From: an uncultured Erysipelotrichaceae bacterium
GTDB lineage: Bacteria; Bacillota_I; Bacilli_A; Erysipelotrichales; Erysipelotrichaceae
Reading direction: 5' to 3'
Length of the DNA: 7,969 nucleotides
Assembly (NCBI GenBank): GCA_902796465.1
Contig: CADBPK010000080.1
Location: 1 to 7,969, forward strand
Under the pieces are notes generated by a model. The model saw only the letters and a list, made by a program, of their open reading frames with translations, had not been told where the DNA came from and searched no databases. Position numbers and translations under genes: made by a program. This document shows positions 1-5,894 of the stretch, piece after piece (positions within the stretch are counted from its first letter, which is position 1; every line of letters starts with the position of its first letter).

Positions 1-43
1 CAAAGTCGGTCCCAACGCATTTTTGAGTATACTTGAAAATGTT

Positions 44-84
44 AAAAAAGCCGATAAATAAAGGGGATTTAAGCAATCCCCTTT
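44..84 (-). terminator. Intrinsic terminator of tmRNA
   Basis: Reading the minus strand just past the tmRNA 3' end, a perfect 10-bp stem (arms at 75-84 and 60-69, five-base loop) is GC-rich in the middle. It is followed by the T-rich but interrupted stretch ATTTATCGG and then a run of six T at about 49-44. Position, stem strength and orientation fit termination of ssrA. The first U tract is imperfect, so efficiency is uncertain. The arms are A-rich on one side and T-rich on the other, but no U run follows on the plus strand. Confidence 0.75.
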
Positions 85-93
85 ATCAGGTAG

Positions 94-447
94 TGGAGCT
101 GAGGGGAATCGAACCCCTGTCCAAGAATAGTCCCACATTCAGACGTCTACAGTTTATCCTGCTGTTGAATAAGACAATAAGTATGACAGCAAGCGAACGG
201 CTTATTGAATTTGCCTGTCAGTTGTCGGGATCACCCTACAGGCTTCAGGATCACCTTATCCGTTTAAATTACACAGCAGATGCCAAACGGCGAATGCATT
301 TGCCGGGCGCTGCGGCACGTTATAGTGCGATTAAGCAGCGAATGCGAAACTATTGTTTCTGTTAGCGTTTAAATTTAAGTGGTAATTAGGTTACCAAACC
401 ACTGCAGTCCGAATCAAACATAAACCTGTCGAAACCAAGACAACCCC
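94..447 (-). ncRNA. ssrA: tmRNA (transfer-messenger RNA), tag ANRNNSFAFAA
   Basis: tmRNA rescues ribosomes stalled on non-stop mRNAs, acting first as an alanyl-tRNA and then as a short mRNA that appends a degradation tag. The tRNA-like ends are clear. The 5' GGGGTTG (447-441) pairs with CAGCTCC (101-95) over seven base pairs, including the third-position G-U that marks alanine acceptors, and the T arm is AGGGG-TTCGATT-CCCCT. The tag reading frame runs 366-331: GCT resume codon, then AAC AGA AAC AAT AGT TTC GCA TTC GCT GCT TAA, giving A-NRNNSFAFAA. The hydrophobic Ala-Ala end is typical of protease-directed tags. The discriminator A (94) is followed by CTA, so the CCA end is not encoded and must be added or repaired. 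At about 354 nt it is of normal size. Its protein partner SmpB and the decay nuclease RNase R are encoded about 3 kb to the right on the same strand. Confidence 0.97.
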
Positions 448-457
448 ATGTATGAAA

Positions 458-473
458 CGCATCATCTGATGCG
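458..473 (-). other. Hairpin at the 5' end of the tmRNA precursor leader
   Basis: CGCATC and GATGCG (arms 473-468 and 463-458) form a 6-bp stem with a four-base loop, extendable to 7 bp with a two-base loop. The predicted tmRNA promoter places the transcription start at about 472-474, so the precursor would begin with this hairpin. Ten bases follow before the mature 5' G at 447. The stem is seen directly; a role in 5' protection or in presenting the RNase P site is inference. Confidence 0.5.
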
Positions 474-479
474 AAAAAC

Positions 480-508
480 AATATAGCACCTTTATTTTCT
501 GTTTTCAA
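480..508 (-). promoter_or_regulatory. Sigma-A-type promoter of ssrA
   Basis: On the minus strand TTGAAA (508-503) is separated by exactly 17 bases from TATATT (485-480), with an extended -10 TG just upstream (TGC at 488-486). The match to the housekeeping consensus is good and the placement, about 30 bases before the mature tmRNA 5' end, suits a short processed leader. Its -35 box overlaps that of the divergent tRNA-Ala promoter. Confidence 0.72.
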
Positions 509-530
509 GAGGAGCGAAATATATTACAAT
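502..530 (+). promoter_or_regulatory. Promoter of tRNA-Ala, divergent from ssrA
   Basis: TTTTCA (502-507) lies 17 bases before TACAAT (525-530), giving a start at about 537, only a few bases ahead of the tRNA 5' end at 541. The -10 box is good; the -35 box matches four of six consensus positions. It occupies the same bases as the ssrA -35 box on the other strand, so the two promoters probably compete for RNA polymerase. Confidence 0.5.
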
Positions 531-540
531 AGTCGTGCAC

Positions 541-613
541 GGGGTATTAGCGCAGTTGGGAGCGCGCATCGCTGGCAGCGATGAGGTCACGGGTTCGAAT
601 CCCGTATGCTCCA
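541..613 (+). tRNA. tRNA-Ala (anticodon GGC)
   Basis: A complete cloverleaf of 73 nt can be folded by eye. The acceptor GGGGTAT pairs with ATGCTCC, the D stem is GCGC/GCGC, the anticodon stem CATCG/CGATG closes a seven-base loop CTGGCAG with anticodon GGC, and the T arm is ACGGG-TTCGAAT-CCCGT. The third acceptor pair is G-U, the alanine identity element. The discriminator is A, followed by CCT, so the terminal CCA is not fully encoded. It reads GCC and GCU codons. It stands alone, with its own promoter and terminator. Confidence 0.97.
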
Positions 614-619
614 CCTTTC

Positions 620-648
620 AAACCGCTGGAATTTCAGCGGTTTTTGTT
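620..648 (+). terminator. Intrinsic terminator of tRNA-Ala
   Basis: A 9-bp stem AAACCGCTG/CAGCGGTTT (620-628 with 635-643) with a six-base loop is followed by TTGTTT, and it starts six bases after the tRNA ends. This is a textbook intrinsic terminator for a single-gene tRNA transcript. Confidence 0.85.
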
Positions 649-804
649 TCTCTGATGATGGCCATACATGCATCCTGTCCGAAAAATTCAGATACAGTGT
701 TTATGAAAATAACATGCATTATCTGAACTGAGCTTTGCCATGCTCTGCTATTATACAAAACGGATCAATTGATCTTTACCATTTATCCAGTTAGTTTTAA
801 ATAA

Positions 805-856
805 GAAAAAAGAGATTGTGCGGATGTCAGGAACACTGTCATCTTACACAATCTCT
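805..856 (-). terminator. Long hairpin terminator downstream of the 221-aa membrane protein
   Basis: Minus-strand arms AGAGATTGTG (856-847) and CACAATCTCT (820-811) form a perfect 10-bp stem. The stem extends inward through GATG/CATC and CAG/CTG pairs around a T-T mismatch. It is followed on the minus strand by a run of six T (811-806 region). On the plus strand the same hairpin is followed by CTGTTTTT, so it may also stop stray rightward transcription. It lies 28 bases past the stop codon at 884. Confidence 0.85.
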
Positions 857-883
857 CTGTTTTTAATCCATCTTTATATGTGA

Positions 884-1549
884 TCAGGCAAGCATCTTCT
901 TTGCTTTGCTGAGGTAGCCCAGATAAAGGATATATCCAACAACCATCAGCACCAGCATTACAGCGCCGAGAATACCGACAACAGCTGTTTTGAGACCGCC
1001 GGAAAGTACTGTCATTGCCAGTTCAACAACACTTGCGAGAATGATCGCTGCTGCATAGATATTGAATGTTTTCTTGCCGCGCGCAGCCATTTCCGTATTT
1101 CCGAGTTTTTCAGAAAGGCTCTTGATACCGGTAATAACATAGAATGTGACAACTACCTGGATAAAGCTGGAAACGAGCTTCACAAGGTCATCGAGCAAGT
1201 CTCCGCCGATCTTTGTATATGAAAGGATGCTGAAGACAACAGAAAGAACCAGGCCGATGAGAGCGTATGTATAACCTGTTTTGAAGTTATCATCATCATT
1301 GGCCGCTGATTTGAGTCCAAAGAACTGAATAAATACAGCGATGATCGCGATGATTCCAGACGCGAGAAGCGGAATCATAACGCCGAATGCTGTACCGGCT
1401 TCAATCGCCTCAGCACCGCCCTGTTCGATCTGCTTAGCTGCCTGTGTGCCAAAGAATGATGCCACCCCGCCGAGAGCACCGGAAAGCAGCATGAGCATTT
1501 CGGATATGTAGATCTTTTTTATGCCTTTTAATGCATTTGGAAAATTCAT
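884..1549 (-). CDS. Uncharacterised six-helix membrane protein (221 aa)
   Basis: I do not recognise this protein. It is an integral membrane protein with about six predicted helices at residues 14-35, 55-78, 92-111, 119-141, 162-182 and 188-212, and almost no soluble domain. The helices look like three tandem two-helix units, each ending in a small Gly-hydrophobic-Lys/Ser motif: GLKSAA at 78-83, GIKSLS at 141-146 and GYLSKA at 211-216. Short charged loops (NDDDNFK at 84-90; EKLGNTEMAARGKK at 147-160) separate the units. I chose the ATG at 1549 because AAGGGGAT lies about 8 bases upstream; a GTG at 1591 in the same frame would add 14 residues but has a poorly placed Shine-Dalgarno. It has its own likely -10 box and a strong terminator, so it is probably monocistronic. 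No catalytic or transporter signature is evident. Confidence 0.85.
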   Translation of the reverse strand: MNFPNALKGIKKIYISEMLMLLSGALGGVASFFGTQAAKQIEQGGAEAIEAGTAFGVMIPLLASGIIAIIAVFIQFFGLKSAANDDDNFKTGYTYALIGLVLSVVFSILSYTKIGGDLLDDLVKLVSSFIQVVVTFYVITGIKSLSEKLGNTEMAARGKKTFNIYAAAIILASVVELAMTVLSGGLKTAVVGILGAVMLVLMVVGYILYLGYLSKAKKMLA

Positions 1550-1596
1550 AAAATATCCCCTTAAATATGTCTGCGACATGTTAAATGTCACTGTAT

Positions 1597-1626
1597 ATTA
1601 TAAACCTCCAATAAATTGAAATTAAG
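1597..1626 (-). promoter_or_regulatory. Probable promoter of the 221-aa membrane protein
   Basis: A perfect TATAAT lies at 1602-1597 on the minus strand, 47 bases before the chosen start codon. The position 17 bases upstream carries only a weak -35 (TTAATT, about 1626-1620). The surrounding 1550-1680 stretch is very AT-rich. Because the -10 lies in the gap between this gene and the one ending at 1711, the two are probably transcribed separately. Confidence 0.45.
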
Positions 1627-1710
1627 TAAAACATCTTATCTCACACACTATAGGTTATATTTATGATTTTGAAGTACCGTGCACTGATCCGGATGACGGA
1701 TTTCCGCGAT

Positions 1711-2370
1711 TCAAAGGTCTTCCTCATCATCCATCAGGTCAAGAAATTCCCCGACCCGTTTCCCGATATTCTTGTCATTATTCAGATATCTGACAGGTAT
1801 AAGATGACCGGTACTTTTCAGTATTCCTTTGCGGATCTTATACGGATCATCAGACATGAATACTTCGGGTGGAATATAATATCCTGTCCATCCGGCATCC
1901 CTGCTTTTCTGTTCCGCAGCTTTTCTTTTTTCTTTCACAGACTTATCTTTTTCGATAATACTTATTAAGGATCCGGTTTCTTTGTTTATGTTCCGGATGG
2001 ATTCAGAATGATCATTCCTATAATCCGCATCGTGATCATAACTTTCCCTTATTTCGTTTCTGAATACATCCTGTTTCTTACTTTGATAATTATTATATGG
2101 CGCAGATAAAATCTGATCAGTTATTCTGTATGTCAGTACAGCAAACAATGCCAGTGCGATATAGGAATTAGCATGATATCCGGCATGAAACAGCAGACTG
2201 AAAACTATGATTCCTGCTGCGGCGGTAAGGAAGATCATCAGATAGCCTGTCCTTCTGTCAACCCGTATTTCGTTACCTTTACCCCTTCCTGCTCTGCTTT
2301 CTTCCGCAGAAGCTTCAGGATCATGAATGTTATCATCTGTCTTAGTATTTATATCCGTATTTTCTTTCAT
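1711..2370 (-). CDS. Uncharacterised two-helix membrane protein (219 aa)
   Basis: I do not recognise this protein. Residues 1-40 are highly polar (rich in Asp, Glu, Lys, Arg), followed by two hydrophobic segments at about 44-62 and 69-83 joined by a short FHAGYHANSY turn. Both long ends therefore probably face the cytoplasm. Residues 95-160 are strongly charged, with runs such as EKDKSVKEKRKAAEQKSR at 140-157, likely helical or coiled. The C-terminal 60 residues (WTGYYIPPEV, DPYKIRKGILKSTGHLIP, acidic DDEEDL end) look like a small folded domain. The ATG at 2370 is preferred because AGGAAGG lies six bases upstream; an in-frame GTG at 2421 would add 17 residues without a good ribosome binding site. 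It diverges from the rubredoxin gene across a 192-base AT-rich gap in which I find no convincing promoter for either gene. Confidence 0.8.
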   Translation of the reverse strand: MKENTDINTKTDDNIHDPEASAEESRAGRGKGNEIRVDRRTGYLMIFLTAAAGIIVFSLLFHAGYHANSYIALALFAVLTYRITDQILSAPYNNYQSKKQDVFRNEIRESYDHDADYRNDHSESIRNINKETGSLISIIEKDKSVKEKRKAAEQKSRDAGWTGYYIPPEVFMSDDPYKIRKGILKSTGHLIPVRYLNNDKNIGKRVGEFLDLMDDEEDL

Positions 2371-2562
2371 ACCTGGCCTTCCTGCTGTTAAAGAGTCTTT
2401 CCTTATTTTGAAATATATCACTGCATTTGTGCAAAAAAACGCTCATCTCCATGATATTGCATACCGGTTCAACTTTTCCGTTAATTTATATACATGAAAA
2501 TCATCATACACATTTTAATCATCTATCATTTCCTATAAAATTATATACAGGAGGAATCTTCT

Positions 2563-2721
2563 ATGGACAAATATATTTGCCTGTGCGGTTATGTTTATGA
2601 CCCAGAAGCCGGTGATCCGGACAACGGAATCCAGCCGGGTACTGCTTTTGAAGATCTGCCTGAAGACTGGGTCTGCCCGGTCTGCGGTCTTTCAAAAGAC
2701 ATGTTCACAAAAGCAGAATAA
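2563..2721 (+). CDS. Rubredoxin with a CxCG first metal knuckle (52 aa)
   Basis: Rubredoxins are small cytoplasmic electron carriers in which four cysteines bind one iron. In anaerobes they feed enzymes such as rubrerythrin and oxygen or peroxide reductases. The translation begins [18 protein letters not shown] and has the family hallmarks: GYVYDP, GDPDNGI-PGT, F29, W36 and the second knuckle CPVCG at 38-42, with length within the usual 52-54. The oddity is the first knuckle, C6-L-C8-G instead of the standard C-x-x-C-G, so every downstream landmark is shifted by one residue. The reading frame is intact, so this is a clean one-codon loss. The start is supported by AGGAGG (2549-2554) eight bases upstream. 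The gene is too short for many ORF callers. It stands alone, diverging from the 219-aa membrane protein and converging with the rnr-smpB operon, with a terminator just behind it. Family assignment is firm; redox partner unknown. Confidence 0.95.
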   Translation: MDKYICLCGYVYDPEAGDPDNGIQPGTAFEDLPEDWVCPVCGLSKDMFTKAE

Positions 2722-2729
2722 TGCTTACC

Positions 2730-2765
2730 AAAAATCGCCTGTAAAAACAGACGATTTTTCTTTTT
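2730..2765 (+). terminator. Terminator between rubredoxin and the convergent operon
   Basis: AAAAATCG (2730-2737) pairs with CGATTTTT (2752-2759), continued inward after one mismatch by CTG/CAG around an A-rich loop, then followed by CTTTTTA. It starts nine bases after the rubredoxin stop. The operon on the other strand ends at 2764, inside the T run, so the same hairpin (which gives TTTTTGG on the minus strand) may serve both converging transcripts. Confidence 0.8.
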
Positions 2766-3270
2766 ATCTTTCCAGCATGCCCTCATAGACAACACGGTAA
2801 TGCGGATCATAGAAAGCATGATAGAACGGGCTGTGATGCACAGCAGGATATCCTTTTCCCCGGTACCAGGCGAAGTACGCATCGAAATCCTCTCTGGTAA
2901 AGGCAACGGGAAATTCCATGATATATTCTTTTGTCAGTTTGAGCTCATGCATGAAATCCGCCATGACAGGACGATGGATCGCAGCCGTACGGACAAAGAT
3001 CTCATTGATCTCTTCCGGTGTGTAGAGAGAACGCGCTTCTTTCAGATTCAGTCTGCACAGATGGTTTCCCAGCGGTTCTGTCAGATCTTCTTTGCCGGCG
3101 ATCACCAGAGTATCCATTTCTGCCTTCAAAACGGATAATGACGCTTCCGGGTTGGAAATCATATGCCCCGGTCCGTAATGACGCTGATAGATCAGTTTGA
3201 TGCAGTCCTGCGGCCTCATTTCAGGATACTTTTCGATATTGCGTTTCAGCAGTTCCAGTATTTCTTCCAT
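2764..3270 (-). CDS. Conserved-looking uncharacterised protein coupled to smpB (168 aa)
   Basis: A soluble protein without signal peptide or membrane segment. It has the look of a conserved bacterial family of unknown function, with motifs around IKLIYQRHYGPGHMI (residues 25-38), LGNHLCRLNL (67-76) and a C-terminal block YPAVHHSPFYHAFYDPHYRVV (141-161). It is unusually rich in histidine (H31, H36, H70, H99, H108, H145, H146, H151, H157). Several of these lie within the conserved-looking blocks, so a metal site or acid-base catalysis is possible, but I cannot name a reaction. Its ATG shares one base with the smpB stop (TGATG), so translation is probably coupled. It is the last gene of the secG-rnr-smpB operon. 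Whether the position reflects a role in ribosome rescue or only chromosomal hitch-hiking is open. Confidence 0.88.
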   Translation of the reverse strand: MEEILELLKRNIEKYPEMRPQDCIKLIYQRHYGPGHMISNPEASLSVLKAEMDTLVIAGKEDLTEPLGNHLCRLNLKEARSLYTPEEINEIFVRTAAIHRPVMADFMHELKLTKEYIMEFPVAFTREDFDAYFAWYRGKGYPAVHHSPFYHAFYDPHYRVVYEGMLER

Positions 3271-3734
3271 CAGTACCTCAGTTTCAATGCCTTCTTCATT
3301 TCCCTCTCGGCATCTCTCATCTTCTCGCTCTGTCTCTTGTCATAGAGATTTTTTCCTTTTGCCAGGGCAATTTCCATTTTTGCCCTTCCGTTCTTCAGAT
3401 AGATCTTGACCGGTACAAGCGTATATCCTTTCGTCTTTACCTTCTGATACATCTTGCTGATCTCAGCTTTATGCAGCAGAAGTTTTCTATCCCGTGTTTC
3501 ATCCACGTTGAACTGATTGCCGAATTTATACGGGGAGATATGCATTCCCTTGATCCACGCTTCCCCGTCATAGATGGAGATATAGGAATCCTTGAATTGC
3601 ACCCTTCCTTCCCGTATGGACTTGATCTCTGTTCCGGTGAGGACCATACCTGCTTCATAACGGTCTTCCAGGAAATAATCGTGGGAGGCACGGCGGTTTA
3701 CAGCTACAGTTTTTATGTTTTTATCTACAGGCAT
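3270..3734 (-). CDS. smpB: SsrA-binding protein SmpB (154 aa)
   Basis: SmpB binds the tRNA-like domain of tmRNA, delivers it with EF-Tu to stalled ribosomes, and places its C-terminal tail in the empty mRNA channel. The sequence is unmistakable. It opens with KNIKTVAVNRRASHDYFLED (5-24) and TGTEIKSIREGRVQFKDSY (33-51), the core beta-barrel contains H65-ISPY, and it ends with the tail GKNLYDKRQSEKMRDAEREM (127-146). The GKxxYDKR motif and basic helix are those used in decoding-centre recognition. Length 154 is typical. AAGGAGG lies about eight bases upstream of the ATG. The start overlaps the rnr stop by one base (TAATG) and the stop overlaps the next gene (TGATG). Its RNA partner ssrA is in this window on the same strand. 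Confidence 0.98.
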   Translation of the reverse strand: MPVDKNIKTVAVNRRASHDYFLEDRYEAGMVLTGTEIKSIREGRVQFKDSYISIYDGEAWIKGMHISPYKFGNQFNVDETRDRKLLLHKAEISKMYQKVKTKGYTLVPVKIYLKNGRAKMEIALAKGKNLYDKRQSEKMRDAEREMKKALKLRY

Positions 3735-5863
3735 TATGCTCTGCCTCCTTTCTTTTCTTTTTTGGCAGCGAGTTCAAAATCGATAGTTCCGTTTTCCTTG
3801 CTGGCGGAAACAACTATGATCCTGACTTTCTGACCGATGCAGTATGATCTGCCCTGCCAGTCACCTACAAGGGCCATCTCATCTTGCATATAAGTATAGT
3901 AATCATCCGTCAGACTGTGGATATGTACAAGTCCTTCGATCGTATTATCCAGTTCCACAAAGAAACCGAAGGATGTAACAGAAGAGATGATACCGTCATA
4001 GGTCTCATTGATATGCCCTTCCATATACTCCGCTTTCTTCATGTCCTCGACTGCGTATTCCGCATTCTGACTTACTCTTTCACGGATGGATGACTGTTCA
4101 GCCGCTTCTGCGCATTTTCCTTCATCCGGCAGGAATTCTCCCGGATCGATACAGTTTTCAAACACATATTTCCGCAGCATCCTGTGCACCATCAGATCCG
4201 GATATCTCCTGATCGGTGATGTGAAGTGCAGATACTCTTCCTCACCAAGCCCGAAATGACCTGTGCAGTTGTTGTCGTATCTTGCTTTCTGCATACAGCG
4301 CAGAAGAGATTTGCTGATGACGGGAAATGTCGGCAGGTTCTTTGTTTCTTCCAGATATTTCTGGATCTGGTTCGGATACAGTTTTCCTTTTCCGATCACC
4401 AGTTTCTTTCCGAGCAGCTGTGAAATGTTGATGAAGGACTGCAGTTTCTTTGCCTGCGGTTCCCCATGCACACGGTACACGGAAGGAATATCACGGCTGT
4501 TCATCATCTGTGCAACACAGACATTGGCTGCGATCATACAGTCTTCAATGACCATTTCCGCTTCTTTCCGCTCAGCCTTGATAACATCGACAGGCTTGCC
4601 GTTTTCATCCACCAGGATCTTTGCTTCCGGAGAATCAAAATCCAGTGCTCCTTTCAAATGCCGCTTTCTGCGGATGAGACGCGCACAGTCCCTGAGATCC
4701 TCCAGCATCCCGATCAAGCTGCTGTACTGTTCTCTTACTGCTTCATCGCCTTCATAGATCAGGTTTACATTTTTATATGTCATCCGTGCATGAGAGTGGA
4801 TCACACTTTCATACAGTTCATAGTCTGTTATAACACCTTCAGGATCGACCTTCATCTCACAGGTCAGCGTAAGTCTGTCTTCATCCGGATTCAGGGAACA
4901 GATGCCGTTGCTCAGTTCATGCGGCAGCATAGGTACGACACGGTCTGTCACATATGTGGAACATCCCCTTCTGTATGCTTCCCTATCAAGCGGGCTGCCT
5001 TCTTTCACATAATGGGATACATCCGCGATGCTGACTTTCAGAGTATAGGAATCATCATTCCTGACAATGCTTACAGCGTCGTCAAAGTCCTTGGAGTCAT
5101 CGCCGTCAATGGTAACAGTAACTTCGTCCCGCAGATCTTTCCTGCCCGCGGTCTCCGCTTCCGATACGTAAGAAGGTACTTCCTCTGTCTGCTTTTTGAC
5201 ATCCTCCGGGAATTCCGGATCAATGCCGTTTTCCAGCAGGATGGAAAGGATATCCATACCGGGATCATCTTTATGTCCGAGGACTCTTACTGCCCGCAGT
5301 ACGAGCCGTCTGCCGTACTGTTCGATCTCGCATAATACTTTCAGCCCTTCCACCGGGACGATGCTCTTATCTGTCAGAATCGTATATGTGCTCTTCTGCA
5401 GAAGTTTATCATCCGGTACCGGCTTCAGCGACTTCCCCTGCTTCACATACGTCGCCACTGCTGTCAGGCGGAAGCGTGTCAGGACTTTCAGGACAATGCC
5501 TGTATTGGATTCTTTTTTCGGTACCCGGAACAGGACCGTATCCTGTTCCATGGCATCTTTCAGATCCGTTTTGGAAACAATGAACGTTCTGCCGTCTTCT
5601 GTCGAAACGATCCCGTCACCGTCTTTTGTGATATGAACACTGCCCCGTTCGGCATTTGCCTTATCCAGGGAAAAGTAATGATTTCCCTTTTCGCAGATGA
5701 TCTCACAGGAAGAAACAAGCTCATCAAGAGCACGTTTAAAATGCGCTGTATCGATCTTTCCTTCTTTTTCAAGGGCTCTTTTCAGTTCAGCGTATGTGCA
5801 GTATTTCTTCGGCCAGTTTTCGATCACTGACTTGATTTCCTGTGTGTAGTCTCTCATATTCAT
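3734..5863 (-). CDS. rnr: Ribonuclease R (RNB-family 3'-5' exoribonuclease, 709 aa)
   Basis: RNase R is a processive 3'-5' exonuclease that unwinds structured RNA. It degrades non-stop mRNA during trans-translation and takes part in rRNA quality control. Residues are numbered from the TTG at 5866. An N-terminal winged-helix-like segment (about 5-66) precedes cold-shock-type OB domains (about 70-235). The RNB catalytic domain (about 243-570) has the metal-binding motif DGDDSKDFDDA (254-264) and HFGLGEEEYLHFTSPIRRYP (537-556). A C-terminal S1 domain (about 616-700) follows. The tail after S1 is short (AAKKEKKGGRA) compared with the long basic tails of many homologues. Start choice is difficult: TTG 5866, ATG 5863 and ATG 5857 are in frame and none has a Shine-Dalgarno. 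A GC-rich hairpin lies directly upstream instead. It follows secG by about 30 bases and overlaps smpB by one base. Confidence 0.96.
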   Translation of the reverse strand: MNMRDYTQEIKSVIENWPKKYCTYAELKRALEKEGKIDTAHFKRALDELVSSCEIICEKGNHYFSLDKANAERGSVHITKDGDGIVSTEDGRTFIVSKTDLKDAMEQDTVLFRVPKKESNTGIVLKVLTRFRLTAVATYVKQGKSLKPVPDDKLLQKSTYTILTDKSIVPVEGLKVLCEIEQYGRRLVLRAVRVLGHKDDPGMDILSILLENGIDPEFPEDVKKQTEEVPSYVSEAETAGRKDLRDEVTVTIDGDDSKDFDDAVSIVRNDDSYTLKVSIADVSHYVKEGSPLDREAYRRGCSTYVTDRVVPMLPHELSNGICSLNPDEDRLTLTCEMKVDPEGVITDYELYESVIHSHARMTYKNVNLIYEGDEAVREQYSSLIGMLEDLRDCARLIRRKRHLKGALDFDSPEAKILVDENGKPVDVIKAERKEAEMVIEDCMIAANVCVAQMMNSRDIPSVYRVHGEPQAKKLQSFINISQLLGKKLVIGKGKLYPNQIQKYLEETKNLPTFPVISKSLLRCMQKARYDNNCTGHFGLGEEEYLHFTSPIRRYPDLMVHRMLRKYVFENCIDPGEFLPDEGKCAEAAEQSSIRERVSQNAEYAVEDMKKAEYMEGHINETYDGIISSVTSFGFFVELDNTIEGLVHIHSLTDDYYTYMQDEMALVGDWQGRSYCIGQKVRIIVVSASKENGTIDFELAAKKEKKGGRA

Positions 5864-5890
5864 CAAAGGAAAAGCCGGTCATGCCGGCTT
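5864..5890 (-). promoter_or_regulatory. Terminator-like hairpin between secG and rnr
   Basis: On the minus strand AAGCCGG (5890-5884) and CCGGCTT (5878-5872) form a perfect 7-bp stem with a five-base loop, followed by TTCCTTTG and then the rnr start codons. It begins four bases after the secG stop. It resembles a weak intrinsic terminator or attenuator with a broken U tract, and fills the space where a Shine-Dalgarno would be. A role in lowering rnr-smpB expression relative to secG, or as an RNA-processing or stability element, is inference. On the plus strand a CTTGTTTTT run follows the stem, but no plus-strand gene precedes it. Confidence 0.55.
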
Positions 5891-5894
5891 GTTT

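Noticed and set aside
33..365. Open frame of 110 codons on the plus strand
   Set aside because: It is antisense to the tmRNA gene and its apparent protein merely reads through the tRNA-like and tag regions; it has no ribosome binding site.
666..719. Direct repeat ACATGCAT at 666-673 and 712-719
   Set aside because: Only eight bases, two copies, no associated gene or regular spacing series; not enough for an operator, iteron or CRISPR call.
535..726. Open frame of 63 codons on the plus strand
   Set aside because: It reads through the tRNA-Ala gene and its terminator; not a plausible protein.
735..757. Possible promoter TTGCCA ... TATACA on the plus strand
   Set aside because: The spacer is only 11 bases and there is no gene downstream before the opposing terminator.
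763..774. Perfect 12-bp palindrome GATCAATTGATC
   Set aside because: It lies in a gap between two terminators with no adjacent promoter that it could regulate; at this length and AT content it may be chance.
1663..1968. Plus-strand open frame overlapping the end of the 219-aa membrane protein
   Set aside because: No Shine-Dalgarno, Phe/Ile-rich antisense composition, and it overlaps a better-supported minus-strand gene.
4466..5335. Long antisense open frame (289 codons) opposite rnr
   Set aside because: It lies entirely inside the well-supported RNase R gene on the other strand. Its protein has scattered Cys/His/Phe typical of antisense translation, and no ribosome binding site was seen.
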